Below, one piece after another: positions 14,293 through 23,190 of a stretch of 33,194 bases of DNA (position 1 is its first letter; the number at the start of each line of letters is the position of its first letter). The notes under the pieces were generated by a model. That model made no database searches and was not told the origin of the DNA. It worked only from the letters and a program-made list of their open reading frames with translations. Position numbers and translations under genes: made by a program. Source of the DNA: Rhodopseudomonas sp. BR0M22 (GTDB lineage: Bacteria; Pseudomonadota; Alphaproteobacteria; Rhizobiales; Xanthobacteraceae); assembly GCF_010907035.1 (NCBI RefSeq), contig NZ_QUMK01000067.1:1-33194 (forward strand). The letters are read 5' to 3'.

Positions 14293-15039
14293 CTAACCGC
14301 CGGACAATTGCCGCAGCCGCGCCTCCAGCACGGCGCGCAGATCATAGCCGGGGCGGCCGAAGCCGACGTCACGTGCGGCCACGAACGCGCTGTGCGCCTG
14401 CTTCAGCGCCCGGAGCGCCTCCCGCTGGCCGGCGCTGTCCCGCAGCGCCCGGCGGTACAGCGTATCGATGCGGCGATCGAGATCGGCCAGCGCCGGATCG
14501 GCGCAGATCGCCTTGTCCACAGCCTTGCGGGCACGGCTGCAGTCGAAGCTGGGCTTGCCGGCCAGCGCCTGCTGCACCCCGGCACGCTCGACCTCGAGCG
14601 CCACGGCCTTGTGATTGGCACGCGCGGCGACGTGGTCGGGGTTCAGTTTCAGCGCGGCGGCGAAATCGGCCAGCGCCTTGCGCGCGTCGCCCTTGCCGCG
14701 CCACAGCTCGCCGCGGGCATTGAGCGCATCGGGCTGCTTCGGATCGACCCGCAGCGCGTCGTCGTAATCCTGGATCGCCCCGTCGACTTCACCGAGCCGG
14801 GCACGGGCAGCGGCGCGGGCCCGCAGCGCCTTGCAGCGATCTTTCTTCTCGGTCTCGCGACTGTCGATGACTTTGCTGCACAGCGCGATGGTGCGGCGAT
14901 CGTCCGGCATGTTCGCCGCGGCCAGGCACGCGCCCGGATCGGCGGTCGGATCGTCCAGCGGCTCACCGCCGGTCGCGAAGGCGGGCGGCGTAAAAGTAGC
15001 TAGGATCAACAGGCTCGCGGCGATGAGGAGAGAGCGCAT
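14293..15039 (-). CDS. Secreted TPR protein with LprI-like C-terminal domain
   Basis: A 248-residue protein with a signal peptide (about 1-22, ending AFA-TGG). A middle region has at least two tetratricopeptide repeats (about 68-150: RCKALRARAAARARLGEVDG and DALNARGELWRGKGDARKAL blocks). The C-terminus carries an LprI-like (DUF1311) motif, FDCSRARKAVDKAICADPAL, then DLDRRIDTLYRRAL. LprI-like domains are short, disulfide-bearing periplasmic modules; the named member inhibits lysozyme. The combination suggests a periplasmic scaffold or envelope-stress protein. The gene is minus-strand, downstream of the SDR gene and separated from it by an interspersed repeat. No catalytic residues are recognised. 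Confidence 0.8.
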   Translation of the reverse strand: MRSLLIAASLLILATFTPPAFATGGEPLDDPTADPGACLAAANMPDDRRTIALCSKVIDSRETEKKDRCKALRARAAARARLGEVDGAIQDYDDALRVDPKQPDALNARGELWRGKGDARKALADFAAALKLNPDHVAARANHKAVALEVERAGVQQALAGKPSFDCSRARKAVDKAICADPALADLDRRIDTLYRRALRDSAGQREALRALKQAHSAFVAARDVGFGRPGYDLRAVLEARLRQLSGG

Positions 15040-15089
15040 CGAACAAACTACCGCTTCTTGCTTCAGGTCAGCGTCGTATCATTTTCTCC

Positions 15090-15177
15090 GTCATGCCCGG
15101 GCTTGACCCGGGCATCCACGTCTTTCAAGCGCCGCCGTGCACTTGTCATGGATGGCCGGGTCAAGCCCGGCCACGAC
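15090..15177. repeat. Interspersed palindrome, GTCATG-CCGGGCTTGACCCGG type, copy 1
   Basis: The left arm reads GTCATGCCCGGGCTTGACCC then GGGCATCCA. The right arm is its near-complement TGGATGGCCGGGTCAAGCCC then GGCCACGAC. Spacer about 30 bases. A second copy lies at 20598-20674. It occupies the gap between the SDR and TPR genes. Confidence 0.85.
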
Positions 15178-15225
15178 GTTGGGGAGAAGGAAGCGCTTCA
15201 CGCCTCCTTACCATGAGCGTCCCGC

Positions 15226-16029
15226 TCAGTTCACCTTCAGCGTCAGACCGCCGTCGACCACGAGTTCGAGCCCGGTGACGTATTTCGACTCGTCGCTGGC
15301 GAGGAACAGCGCCGCATTGGCGACGTCCCAGGCCTCGCCCATGTGGCCCATCGGCACCTGGGCGTCGCGCGCCTTCCACATCGCATCGACGTCACCGCCC
15401 GAGTAGCTGGCGGCGAGGCCGGCGGAGTGCGCCACCATCGGCGTCTTCATCAGCCCCGGCAGGATCGCATTCACCCGGATGTGGTCCTTGGCGTACTCCA
15501 CCGCGGTGTTACGCGTCAGCGCATTCATCGCCGCCTTCGAGGTCGCGTAGCTGATATAGGAAATGCCGAGGTGCCGGATCGATGCGATCGACGAGATGTT
15601 GATGATCGATCCGCCGCCCTGACGCTGCATCACCGGGACCACGTACTTCATCGCCAGATAGGCGCTCTTCAGATTGATCGCGAACACCCGGTCCCAATCC
15701 GCCTCCGCCACGTCGACGACGCTGCCGGTCTCGGCAATGCCGACATTGTTGTCGAGCACGTCGATGCCGTCCCACGCCTTGACGCAGGCTGCGATCATCG
15801 CCTCGACGTCCTCGGCGCGGCTGACGTCGGCGGCGAACGCGATGCCGCGTCCGCCTTCGGCCTTGATGATGTCGACGGTTTCCTCGGCGGCCTCGATGTT
15901 GCGATCGACGCAGAACACCTGCGCGCCCTCGCGCGCGAAGGTCACCGCGGTCGCCTTGCCGTTGCCCCAGCCGGGACCGATCGAACCGGCGCCGACCACC
16001 AGCGCGGTTTTGCCGTTCAGACGTTGCAT
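15226..16029 (-). CDS. SDR-family NAD(P)-dependent oxidoreductase
   Basis: A 267-residue classical short-chain dehydrogenase/reductase. The cofactor loop is GAGSIGPGWGNG (13-24), longer than the usual TGxxxGxG. The structural motif NNVG is at 94-97. The catalytic Ser is in NISSIAS (about 146-147), and Tyr161 and Lys165 are in YATSK. The C-terminal segment GLELVVDGGLTLKVN is typical. An acidic residue at the end of strand two (FCVDRN) favours NAD. The substrate is unknown; family members oxidise alcohols or reduce ketones and 3-oxoacyl groups. The gene is monocistronic or follows the radical SAM gene after 93 bases on the same strand. Confidence 0.92.
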   Translation of the reverse strand: MQRLNGKTALVVGAGSIGPGWGNGKATAVTFAREGAQVFCVDRNIEAAEETVDIIKAEGGRGIAFAADVSRAEDVEAMIAACVKAWDGIDVLDNNVGIAETGSVVDVAEADWDRVFAINLKSAYLAMKYVVPVMQRQGGGSIINISSIASIRHLGISYISYATSKAAMNALTRNTAVEYAKDHIRVNAILPGLMKTPMVAHSAGLAASYSGGDVDAMWKARDAQVPMGHMGEAWDVANAALFLASDESKYVTGLELVVDGGLTLKVN

Positions 16030-16122
16030 ACTTCTGGTTCCACTACACGTTACGCCGGTCGCGAGCGCAGACCCGCGCCGACACGTGGCCGACCGGCGGC
16101 AGGACCCGCAACGAGCGCGTGC

Positions 16123-17898
16123 TTACGGCGTCCCATGCGTGAGATCAAACACCTTCTTCTGGTGAGCCACGGCTTGCTTGGCGCTGGCGCTCTGGGTGAA
16201 CAGGCCGAGCGAGTCGGCATCGTCGTCGGACACCGGCGTCAGCGCCTCGTCGGTGTAGGCATGGCGCTGCGGATCGCGCGCGACGCGGACGCCGATCGCG
16301 GCGACTTTCGCGAACGCGGTCAGAATCGTCGCCGTCTTGTGTACGCTATCGAACGCGAAGCGCGGCCAGAACGACAACGCGTGCGGCGCCGCGAGGCCAG
16401 GCCGCCGCTCCGATGGATGACGCTGCCGGAACAGGCCGCATTGTAGCGGATGCACGTTCTCCACCCGGATCGCGGTGGAGAAGATTGCCAGCAACTTGAC
16501 CAGGCTGCTGATCTTGATCCCGGTCACCGCCGCGCGCCGGAGCAGCGTCTCGATATGATCGGGCGTGTAGTAACGGCTCCACGCCTCACGATAGATCCCC
16601 TCCCATTCGGGCCGCGACATCAACGGATGCGCGGTGCAGACGTGCTCGACGTCGTAATTGTTCAGGTCCGGATCCATCGCCACGCCGGCACGCCACAGCG
16701 TCTGGTGATCCTCCGAGCCGGGCAGCGGCGTCAGGCAGAAGAACTCCATGACGTCGATCGGCAGTTCACGCTTGATGATGTCGATGTCGGCGCGGATCGA
16801 CTCCGGCGTATCGGCCGGAAAGCCGAGGATGTAGCCGGCCAGCGTGATGATGCCGTGATCCTTCCAGGCCAGCAGCATCGCGCGATACTCGGTGATCTTG
16901 TTCTGCCGCTTGTTGGCGGTGAGCAGATTGGCCGGATTGATGTTCTCGAGCCCGATGAACACCCGCGTCACGCCGGCGCGCTTGGACTTCTCGATGAAAC
17001 GCGGAATCTTGTGACACAGCGTATCGACCTGGATCATGAAGCCGAGCGGAATGTCCTCGCTCTCGCGGATCTGGACCAGCCGATCGAGGATCGCCTCCCA
17101 ATCCTTGTTGCGGGCGAAGTTGTCGTCGGTGATGAAGTACTTGCTGATGCCTTGCGCCCAGTTTCGGCGCACCATCGCCTCGATGTCGTCCGGGGTGCGG
17201 TAGCGCGACTTGCGGCCCTGCACGTTGATGATGGTGCAGAACGAGCACTGGTACGGACAGCCGCGGCCGGCATCGACGCTGGTCGACAGGCCGAGCGTCC
17301 GCTTCACGGTGGCGAGCGGCAAATACGGCGCCGGCACGCCTTCGATCCCCGGCAAATCATTGAGGAAGTTGTAGACCGGCTGCAACTGCCCCGCCGCGGC
17401 GTCCTGCAGCACGCCGTCGAACCGGCCGCCCTCGGCTTCGCCGGCGAACATCGCCACGCCCATGTCGCGGCAATCGTCGAGTCCGATCGCCTTGCCGTCG
17501 AGCATCGCCAGGCAGCCGGAGACGTGGAAGCCGCCCATCACCACCGGCACGCCGCTCTCCCGGAACGGCCGGGCGATGTCGAGCGCGCGCGGATACTGAT
17601 TGGATTGCACCCCGACCAGCGCCACCAGACCGAAATTGCCGTTACGGGTGAAGCGATCGAGCAATGCCGGCATATCGATCCGGGTGTTGAACTCGTCCAT
17701 CGCCTCGATCTCGAACTCGACGTCCGCGCCGAGCACCTGACGCTCGGCGACATCGGCGGCAATGCCGTAGAGCGTAGCGAGTGAGTTGGAAGGAATGATC
17801 CCGCGCCACCAGCGCAGCACATAGCCGTCATCGTCGTAATGTGACGGTTTGATCAGTAACAAAATAAACTTCCGCTTCGCGCGCGCGACCGGAACCAT
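16123..17898 (-). CDS. B12-type radical SAM protein
   Basis: A 591-residue protein. The N-terminal 170 residues look like the cobalamin-binding Rossmann domain found in class B radical SAM enzymes (VALVGVQSNQYPRAL, VPVVMGGFHVSG). The radical SAM core follows, with the 4Fe-4S motif CPYQCSFC (Cys214, Cys218, Cys221). The core includes FITDDNFARNKDW, IGLENIN and GYILGFPADTPESI. The C-terminal about 150 residues form an added domain with no recognised motif. Relatives catalyse methyl transfer or C-C bond chemistry on tetrapyrroles, hopanoids or natural products, but nothing here fixes the substrate. The start is the ATG with GGAAGGG upstream; an in-frame 42-residue extension upstream is unlikely. 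No tailoring genes flank it. Confidence 0.85.
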   Translation of the reverse strand: MVPVARAKRKFILLLIKPSHYDDDGYVLRWWRGIIPSNSLATLYGIAADVAERQVLGADVEFEIEAMDEFNTRIDMPALLDRFTRNGNFGLVALVGVQSNQYPRALDIARPFRESGVPVVMGGFHVSGCLAMLDGKAIGLDDCRDMGVAMFAGEAEGGRFDGVLQDAAAGQLQPVYNFLNDLPGIEGVPAPYLPLATVKRTLGLSTSVDAGRGCPYQCSFCTIINVQGRKSRYRTPDDIEAMVRRNWAQGISKYFITDDNFARNKDWEAILDRLVQIRESEDIPLGFMIQVDTLCHKIPRFIEKSKRAGVTRVFIGLENINPANLLTANKRQNKITEYRAMLLAWKDHGIITLAGYILGFPADTPESIRADIDIIKRELPIDVMEFFCLTPLPGSEDHQTLWRAGVAMDPDLNNYDVEHVCTAHPLMSRPEWEGIYREAWSRYYTPDHIETLLRRAAVTGIKISSLVKLLAIFSTAIRVENVHPLQCGLFRQRHPSERRPGLAAPHALSFWPRFAFDSVHKTATILTAFAKVAAIGVRVARDPQRHAYTDEALTPVSDDDADSLGLFTQSASAKQAVAHQKKVFDLTHGTP

Positions 17899-18055
17899 TG
17901 GCGACACCCTTCCCTGGGACCGGCCGAACGCCCGTTGAGCGGACGATCTGCATTGCGGCGCAGTGTGCCCGTGCTTCGGTTGCGACCGCAAGCGATTAAT
18001 CGGAAGCGGGGGGCTGAACTTCAACCAGCAGCAATGCGCTGAGAGCCGGTAAGCG

Positions 18056-18430
18056 CTATCCGTCGCAGCGACTGAGCGTCGTCGGCTGCGCGCCGATGCG
18101 ATGACCGATGATGTCGGACAGGGTGCGACAAGTTCCTTCGCTACACAGCCGCCACTCGCCGGCGAGGCCGGAATTGCCGAGCACGACGTTCGGCATCGGC
18201 GGCCGGTGCGGGTGCCATTCGAACCAACCGTTCACCAGCCTCGCCTCCGGCGCCGGTTCCATCCCGGCACCGCTGCCTTTGACGCGAGCGGTGATCAGTT
18301 GCAGCCCTTGCGGCGTCACTGTCCAGTCTTCCTGCCACTCGACCTTTTCGATCGAATGAGTCCAGGCCAGCGTGAAGGCGGCTATCGCCAGCGTCTTGAT
18401 GACGCCGGCGGACGCCACGCACAGGCTCAC
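18056..18430 (-). CDS. DUF1850 protein, TRAP-associated
   Basis: A 124-residue protein of the DUF1850 family, which is often encoded next to TAXI-TRAP transporters. It has an N-terminal hydrophobic segment (VIKTLAIAAFTLAW) that serves as a membrane anchor or signal, then SIEKVEWQEDWTVTPQGLQL, the family core. Two cysteines in LCSEGTCRTL may form a disulfide. The start is placed at a GTG whose last two bases begin the TGA of the permease gene (GTGA overlap), so translation is probably coupled. The longer frame from 18472 would overlap the permease by 46 bases. Role unknown; an accessory to the uptake system is the best guess from position. Confidence 0.82.
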   Translation of the reverse strand: MSLCVASAGVIKTLAIAAFTLAWTHSIEKVEWQEDWTVTPQGLQLITARVKGSGAGMEPAPEARLVNGWFEWHPHRPPMPNVVLGNSGLAGEWRLCSEGTCRTLSDIIGHRIGAQPTTLSRCDG

Positions 18431-20547
18431 GCCGGAGCCACCGCGCGACGCGGACGCTGCCGCCATTGCCACGCCACCACCAGCGCGGCGACGGTGAAGC
18501 CGACATAGTCGCTGTAGGGAAATTCGCCGAGCAGACAGATGCTGGCCGCGAAGGCGACGAGGCGTTCGATCACCGTCATTCGCGTGAACAGGAAGCCGAT
18601 CGACACCATGCCGAACAGGCCGATCGCGATCAGCGCCTTGAAGGTGGCGTAGGCGACCGCGCCGTAAAAACCGAGTTCGGCCGCCATCGGATCGCCCGGC
18701 TGCAGCATCAAGGCCGGCGAGTAGACCGCGATGAACGGGATGACGTAGCCGGCGAGCGCGATCCGCATCGCCTCCCAGCCGATCTTGTCGGGGTTCTCGC
18801 GGGCGATCGGGGCTGCGGCGAGCGCCGCCAGCGCCACCGGCGGCGACAGGTCGGCCATGATGCCGTAGTAGAACGCGAACATGTGGCTGACGATCAGCGG
18901 CACGCCGAGATTGGCCAGCGCCGGCGCCGCCAGTGCCGCGGTGATGATGTAAGTCGGGATCGTCGGGATGCCGGTGCCGAGCAGGATCGACAGCAGCATC
19001 GTCATCACCAGCGCCAGGAACAGGCTGTGCTCGCCGAGCCCGATCACCCAGGTGCCGAAGACGGTGCCGACGCCGGTCTGGGTCATCATGCCGATGATGG
19101 TGCCGACGATGGCGCAGGCCATGCCGACGGTGAGCGCCGACTTGGCGCTGTCGGCGAGCGAATCCCGGCAGGCGTGCAGCGTGGCGCGGCCGCCGCGGGT
19201 GATCGCCGCGATAGCCACCAGCGCGGCGACGATGATCACGATCCGCATGATGTCGAGGCCGTTATGCGACACCGCGCCGACCACCAGCGCCAGCCCGATC
19301 CAGAACACGTAGCGCAGCACGGTGTTGGAGAAACCATGCACGATCGAAGCGCCGAGGATCAGCGCCACCGTCAGTGCGAGGCCCATCGAGCCGGCGTAGA
19401 GCGGCGTAAAGCCCTCGAACAGCATGAACACCAGCGCTGCCAGCGGCAGGATCAGGTACCAGCGATCGACCGCCGCGCGCCAGGCGCTCGGGATCTCGGA
19501 CTTCTTCATCCCGACCAGACCGTGCTTGCCGGCTTCGAGATGCACCATCCAGAACGCGCTCGCGAAATACAGGATCGCCGGGATCACTGCGGCCTTGACG
19601 ATGACTGCGTAGTCGACGCCGAGCGTCTCGGCCATGATGAACGCGACCGCGCCCATCACGGGCGGCATGATCTGGCCGCCCATCGAGGCGGTGGCTTCGA
19701 CGCCGGCCGCAAAGGCACGGCGATAGCCGAACTTGATCATCAGCGGAATGGTGAACTGGCCGACGGTGACGACGTTGGCGACGCCGGAGCCGGAGATCGT
19801 GCCCATCATGCCCGAGGCGAACACCGCGACCTTGGCGGGGCCGCCGCGGCTGCGGCCGAACAGGCCGAGCGACACGTCGGTGAACAGCTGGATCATGCCG
19901 GCGCGCTCCAGGAACGAGCCGAACAGGATGAACAGGAAGATGTAGGTCGCCGACACGTAGATCGGCACGCCGTAGAAGCCCTCGGTGCCGAACGACAGAT
20001 GGGTGATGACCTGGTCGAAATCGTAGCCCCGGTGATTGAACGGCGCCGGCAGGTATTGGCCGAAGAACCAGTACAGCAGACACACGCCGCACATGATCGG
20101 CAGCGCCGGCCCCATCAGCCGCCTTGTGCCTTCGAAGATCAGCACCGCCAGCAGCGTGCCGACCGCGAGATCGAGACGGGTCGGGTCGCCGTCACGCTGG
20201 ATCAGGTCGGCGTAGAAGATCCACTGATACAGGCCGCAGAAGAACCCGGCCGCACCGATCAGCCAGGCCACCGCGCGACCGAAATCGGTGCGCGCGGTGA
20301 AATTGCCGATCAGCCCGAAGGTCAGCAGCAACAGGAAGCCGACATGGACACCGCGCACCACCTGGCTCGGCAGGATGTTCCAGGCGGCAATGACGAGCTG
20401 GAAGCTCGCGAACGCGATCGCCACCGCGTAGGCCAGATAGCGCCAGCCGCGCGGCCCGAAACCGGCGGGGAAGCCGTGCTCGAAATTGTCGAACTCGACA
20501 TGGACCGGCGCCGGCGTCGGCTCGACCGCAACCTCAGGCTTCAACAT
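18427..20547 (-). CDS. TRAP transporter permease, fused DctQ-DctM (TAXI type)
   Basis: A 706-residue integral membrane protein with about 16-18 hydrophobic segments, the fused small (4-TM) and large (12-TM) subunits of a TAXI-type TRAP transporter. Characteristic segments include GSFLERAGMIQLF, GGPAKVAVFASGMMGTISGSG, NVVTVGQFTIPLMIKFGY, EATASMGGQIMPPVMGAVAF and GTGIPTIPTYI. The family moves organic acids or amino acids using a sodium or proton gradient, with a periplasmic binding protein delivering the substrate. The binding protein gene lies upstream on the same strand, and a DUF1850 gene overlaps the stop. The substrate is not readable from sequence. Confidence 0.95.
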   Translation of the reverse strand: MLKPEVAVEPTPAPVHVEFDNFEHGFPAGFGPRGWRYLAYAVAIAFASFQLVIAAWNILPSQVVRGVHVGFLLLLTFGLIGNFTARTDFGRAVAWLIGAAGFFCGLYQWIFYADLIQRDGDPTRLDLAVGTLLAVLIFEGTRRLMGPALPIMCGVCLLYWFFGQYLPAPFNHRGYDFDQVITHLSFGTEGFYGVPIYVSATYIFLFILFGSFLERAGMIQLFTDVSLGLFGRSRGGPAKVAVFASGMMGTISGSGVANVVTVGQFTIPLMIKFGYRRAFAAGVEATASMGGQIMPPVMGAVAFIMAETLGVDYAVIVKAAVIPAILYFASAFWMVHLEAGKHGLVGMKKSEIPSAWRAAVDRWYLILPLAALVFMLFEGFTPLYAGSMGLALTVALILGASIVHGFSNTVLRYVFWIGLALVVGAVSHNGLDIMRIVIIVAALVAIAAITRGGRATLHACRDSLADSAKSALTVGMACAIVGTIIGMMTQTGVGTVFGTWVIGLGEHSLFLALVMTMLLSILLGTGIPTIPTYIITAALAAPALANLGVPLIVSHMFAFYYGIMADLSPPVALAALAAAPIARENPDKIGWEAMRIALAGYVIPFIAVYSPALMLQPGDPMAAELGFYGAVAYATFKALIAIGLFGMVSIGFLFTRMTVIERLVAFAASICLLGEFPYSDYVGFTVAALVVAWQWRQRPRRAVAPA

Positions 20548-20597
20548 TGATGACCGTTCCCGCCGCGTGGTTTGTTGTGTGGTTCGTTATTCCCAAC

Positions 20598-20674
20598 GTC
20601 ATGCGCGGGCTTGACCCGCGCATCCATCGCTCTTGCTAAGAAAGATGGATGGCCGGGTCGAGCCCGGCCATGAC
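20598..20674. repeat. Interspersed palindrome, GTCATG-CCGGGCTTGACCCGG type, copy 2
   Basis: The arms GTCATGCGCGGGCTTGACCC and, in reverse complement, GTCATGGCCGGGCTCGACCC face each other. Spacer about 20 bases. It is related to the copy at 15090-15177. It lies inside the TAXI-TRAP operon, between the binding-protein stop-side gap and the permease, where an RNA hairpin could stabilise or end the upstream message. Confidence 0.85.
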
Positions 20675-20693
20675 ACCTAACTTGCGGGCGCGC

Positions 20694-21641
20694 TTACTTC
20701 AGCAAGCCCTTTTCCTTGAAGTACTTGATCGCGCCGGGATGCAGCGGGACCGGGCTGCCGGCGGCGGCGGTTTCGAGCTTGATGCCCTTGCCGGCGGCAT
20801 GGGCGGTGGCGAGTTCGGGCAGCGATTCATAGACCAGCTTGGTCATCTGATAGGCAAGGTCGTCGGACACCGCGCTCGAGGTCACCAGATAGTTGATCAC
20901 CGCGGCGGTCGGCACGTCCTTGTCCTGGCCCTTGTAGGTGCCGGCCGGGATCGTCTCGGCCACGAACGGAGGGCCGATCTTGTCGACCACCTCCTTCGGC
21001 ACCGACACGACGTTGATGTCGGACGAGTTCGACAGATCCTTCAGCGAGGCGACGCCGAGGCCGGCCGACTGCAGGGTGGCGGCGAGCTGGCGGTTCTTCA
21101 TCAGGTCGACGGATTCGGCGAACGGCAGATATTCGACCTTACCGAGATCCTTGTAGTCCATGCCCGCGGCCTTGAGGATCGCGCGCGAGTTCAGTTCGGT
21201 GCCGGATTTCGGCGCGCCGACCGACAGGCTCTTGCCCTTCAGGTCGGCCAGCGTCTTGATCCCGGAATCGGCGGTGGCGACGATCTGGATGTAATTCGGA
21301 TAGATCGCGCCGATCACCCGCAGCTTGTCGAGCTTGGCCTTGAAGCCGGCCTCGGCGTCGCCGTCCCAGGCGGCTTTCAGCGAGTCGCCGAGGCTGAAAG
21401 CGATTTCGCCGCGGCCCTGCTGCAGCAGATTGAGGTTCTCGACCGACGCCTTGGTGGCCTGCACCTGCGCCTTCACGTTGGGAATCTTCTCGCCGTAGAT
21501 CTTGGCGATGGCGACGCCGAGCGGGTAATACACCCCGGAGGTGCCGCCGGTCAGAACGTTGACGAATTGCTGAGCGCGAGCCTGCGGCGCCGCGAGAACA
21601 ACTACCGCAGCCGCGGCGACAGCGAACAATCTGGCCTTCAT
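20694..21641 (-). CDS. TAXI-family TRAP solute-binding protein
   Basis: A 315-residue periplasmic protein. The signal peptide covers about 1-23 (LFAVAAAAVVVLAAPQARA-QQ). The mature start VNVLTGGTSGVYYPLGVAIAKI is the typical TAXI family opening (TGGxxGxYYPxG). Other family features are GEIAFSLGDSL, KSLSVGAPKSGTE and an aromatic-poor C-terminal domain ending in a helix (KYFKEKGLLK). It captures the solute and hands it to the fused permease encoded 146 bases downstream. TAXI proteins bind glutamate/glutamine or other organic acids in studied cases, but the ligand here is unknown. Start codon ATG at 21641; the leader faces a divergent MFS gene. Confidence 0.94.
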   Translation of the reverse strand: MKARLFAVAAAAVVVLAAPQARAQQFVNVLTGGTSGVYYPLGVAIAKIYGEKIPNVKAQVQATKASVENLNLLQQGRGEIAFSLGDSLKAAWDGDAEAGFKAKLDKLRVIGAIYPNYIQIVATADSGIKTLADLKGKSLSVGAPKSGTELNSRAILKAAGMDYKDLGKVEYLPFAESVDLMKNRQLAATLQSAGLGVASLKDLSNSSDINVVSVPKEVVDKIGPPFVAETIPAGTYKGQDKDVPTAAVINYLVTSSAVSDDLAYQMTKLVYESLPELATAHAAGKGIKLETAAAGSPVPLHPGAIKYFKEKGLLK

Positions 21642-21794
21642 GAACAGTCTTCTCCCTTAAGTTATTAGGGTGAAACTGACCGGCCAAAACGCCGCGGTCA
21701 ACCCGTCAAATCGGCGATCCCGGCGGGATCCGCGGAACCGAACGGCACAGGGCCGAATTGTACGTTTCCGTTCAGATCAGCCGACGAGGTCCGC

Positions 21795-23057
21795 GTGCCG
21801 CCCAGCCCAGCTCAGCCGTTGACCCGACCGCTCGACGCGCTGAATTTCTTTCTTGCGGACGTCCGCGACGGCCTCGGACCATATCTGGCGATCTATCTGC
21901 TGGCGGTGCAGAACTGGAACGAGGCTTCGATCGGCCTGGTGATGTCGATCGCGGCTGCGGCGGGGATTCTGGCCCAGACCCCCGCCGGCGCACTGATCGA
22001 CCGGACGACTGCCAAGCGGGCGCTGATGATCGCCGCAGCGCTGGTGGTGACGGTCGCCTCGGTTGTGCTGCCCTGGCTCGACAGCTTCGTCTCGGTGGCG
22101 GCGACCCAGGCGGTGGCGGCGGCAGCCGGTGCGATCTTCGCGCCGGCGATCGCAGCGGTGACGCTGGGCATCGTCGGCCCTCGCGCGTTTGCCCGCCGCA
22201 CCGGCCGCAACGAGGCCTTCAACCATGCCGGCAATGCGGTAGCGGCGATGCTCGCCGGCGCGTTCGCCTATGCGTTCGGTCCGGGCGTGGTGTTCTGGCT
22301 GATGGCCGCGATGGCGCTGGCCAGCATCTTTGCCACGCTGTCGATCCCCGCCGCAGCCATCGACCATCACGTCGCACGCGGCCTCGGCGATGACCACGAC
22401 CCCGGCACGCACCACGACCAGCCGTCCGGCTTTAAGGTGCTGCTGACCTGCCGGCCGCTGTTGATCTTTGCCGGCGCCACCGTGTTGTTTCATTTCGCCA
22501 ACGCCGCGATGCTGCCGCTGGTCGGGCAGAAGCTGGCGCTGGTGAACAAGAACCTCGGCACCACGCTGATGTCGGTATGCATCGTCGCCGCCCAGGTGGT
22601 GATGGTGCCGGTGGCGGCGCTGGTCGGCCACAAGGCGGACAGCATCGGCCGCAAGCCGATCTTCGCGGTGGCGCTCGGCGTGCTCGCGCTGCGCGGCGCG
22701 CTGTATCCCTTGTCCGACGATCCGTATTGGCTCGTCGGGGTGCAACTGCTCGACGGCGTCGGCGCCGGCATTTTCGGCGCGCTGTTTCCGCTGGTGGTGG
22801 CCGACCTGACCCATGGCACCGGCCACTTCAACGTCAGCCAGGGGGCGATCGCCACCGCGGCCGGGCTCGGCGGCGCGCTGTCCACCGCCTTCGCCGGGCT
22901 GATCGTGGTGTGGGCCGGCTACAGCGCCGCCTTCCTGGCGCTGGCCGCGATCGCCGCGGTCGGGCTCGTCTTGTTCGTGCTGCTGATGCCGGAGACGCGG
23001 CCCGGCACGGCCCCTGCGCCGGTTGCTGCACCCGCTTCCCCCACCCCGGCCAACTGA
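21795..23057 (+). CDS. MFS transporter
   Basis: A 420-residue major facilitator superfamily permease with about 12 hydrophobic segments. The loop between helices two and three holds the family motif variant GALIDRTTAKR (residues about 64-74), and a charged His-rich central loop (DHHVARGLGDDHDPGTHHDQ, about 192-211) lies between the halves. The second half has GHKADSIGRKPIF, the repeat of the same motif. The start is a GTG with GAGGT upstream; it precedes the first helix by about 30 residues. The substrate is unknown. Members with this layout export drugs or small organic compounds. The gene diverges from the TAXI-TRAP operon across about 150 bases. Confidence 0.9.
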   Translation: MPPSPAQPLTRPLDALNFFLADVRDGLGPYLAIYLLAVQNWNEASIGLVMSIAAAAGILAQTPAGALIDRTTAKRALMIAAALVVTVASVVLPWLDSFVSVAATQAVAAAAGAIFAPAIAAVTLGIVGPRAFARRTGRNEAFNHAGNAVAAMLAGAFAYAFGPGVVFWLMAAMALASIFATLSIPAAAIDHHVARGLGDDHDPGTHHDQPSGFKVLLTCRPLLIFAGATVLFHFANAAMLPLVGQKLALVNKNLGTTLMSVCIVAAQVVMVPVAALVGHKADSIGRKPIFAVALGVLALRGALYPLSDDPYWLVGVQLLDGVGAGIFGALFPLVVADLTHGTGHFNVSQGAIATAAGLGGALSTAFAGLIVVWAGYSAAFLALAAIAAVGLVLFVLLMPETRPGTAPAPVAAPASPTPAN

Positions 23058-23190
23058 ACGAGCCTTCGGCTCTCCGCCACGCCGACCGAGGCCGCGCGGC
23101 GGCGTTTTGCTGGGCGTCACACAACTGCGCTAGGCTCGACCAAAACACAGCTTGCGGCGGCTTCGCCGCGCCCGCCTCTGGACGAGACTG

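Noticed and set aside
18466-20550. Long plus-strand open frame of 694 codons opposite the TRAP permease
   Set aside because: Composition (His, Arg, Gln, Asp repeats) is that of an antisense shadow; the minus frame has coherent membrane segments.
21777-23120. Long open frame on the minus strand opposite the MFS gene (447 codons)
   Set aside because: The product is a low-complexity Arg/His/Gln-rich shadow typical of GC-rich DNA; the plus-strand frame has clear MFS motifs.
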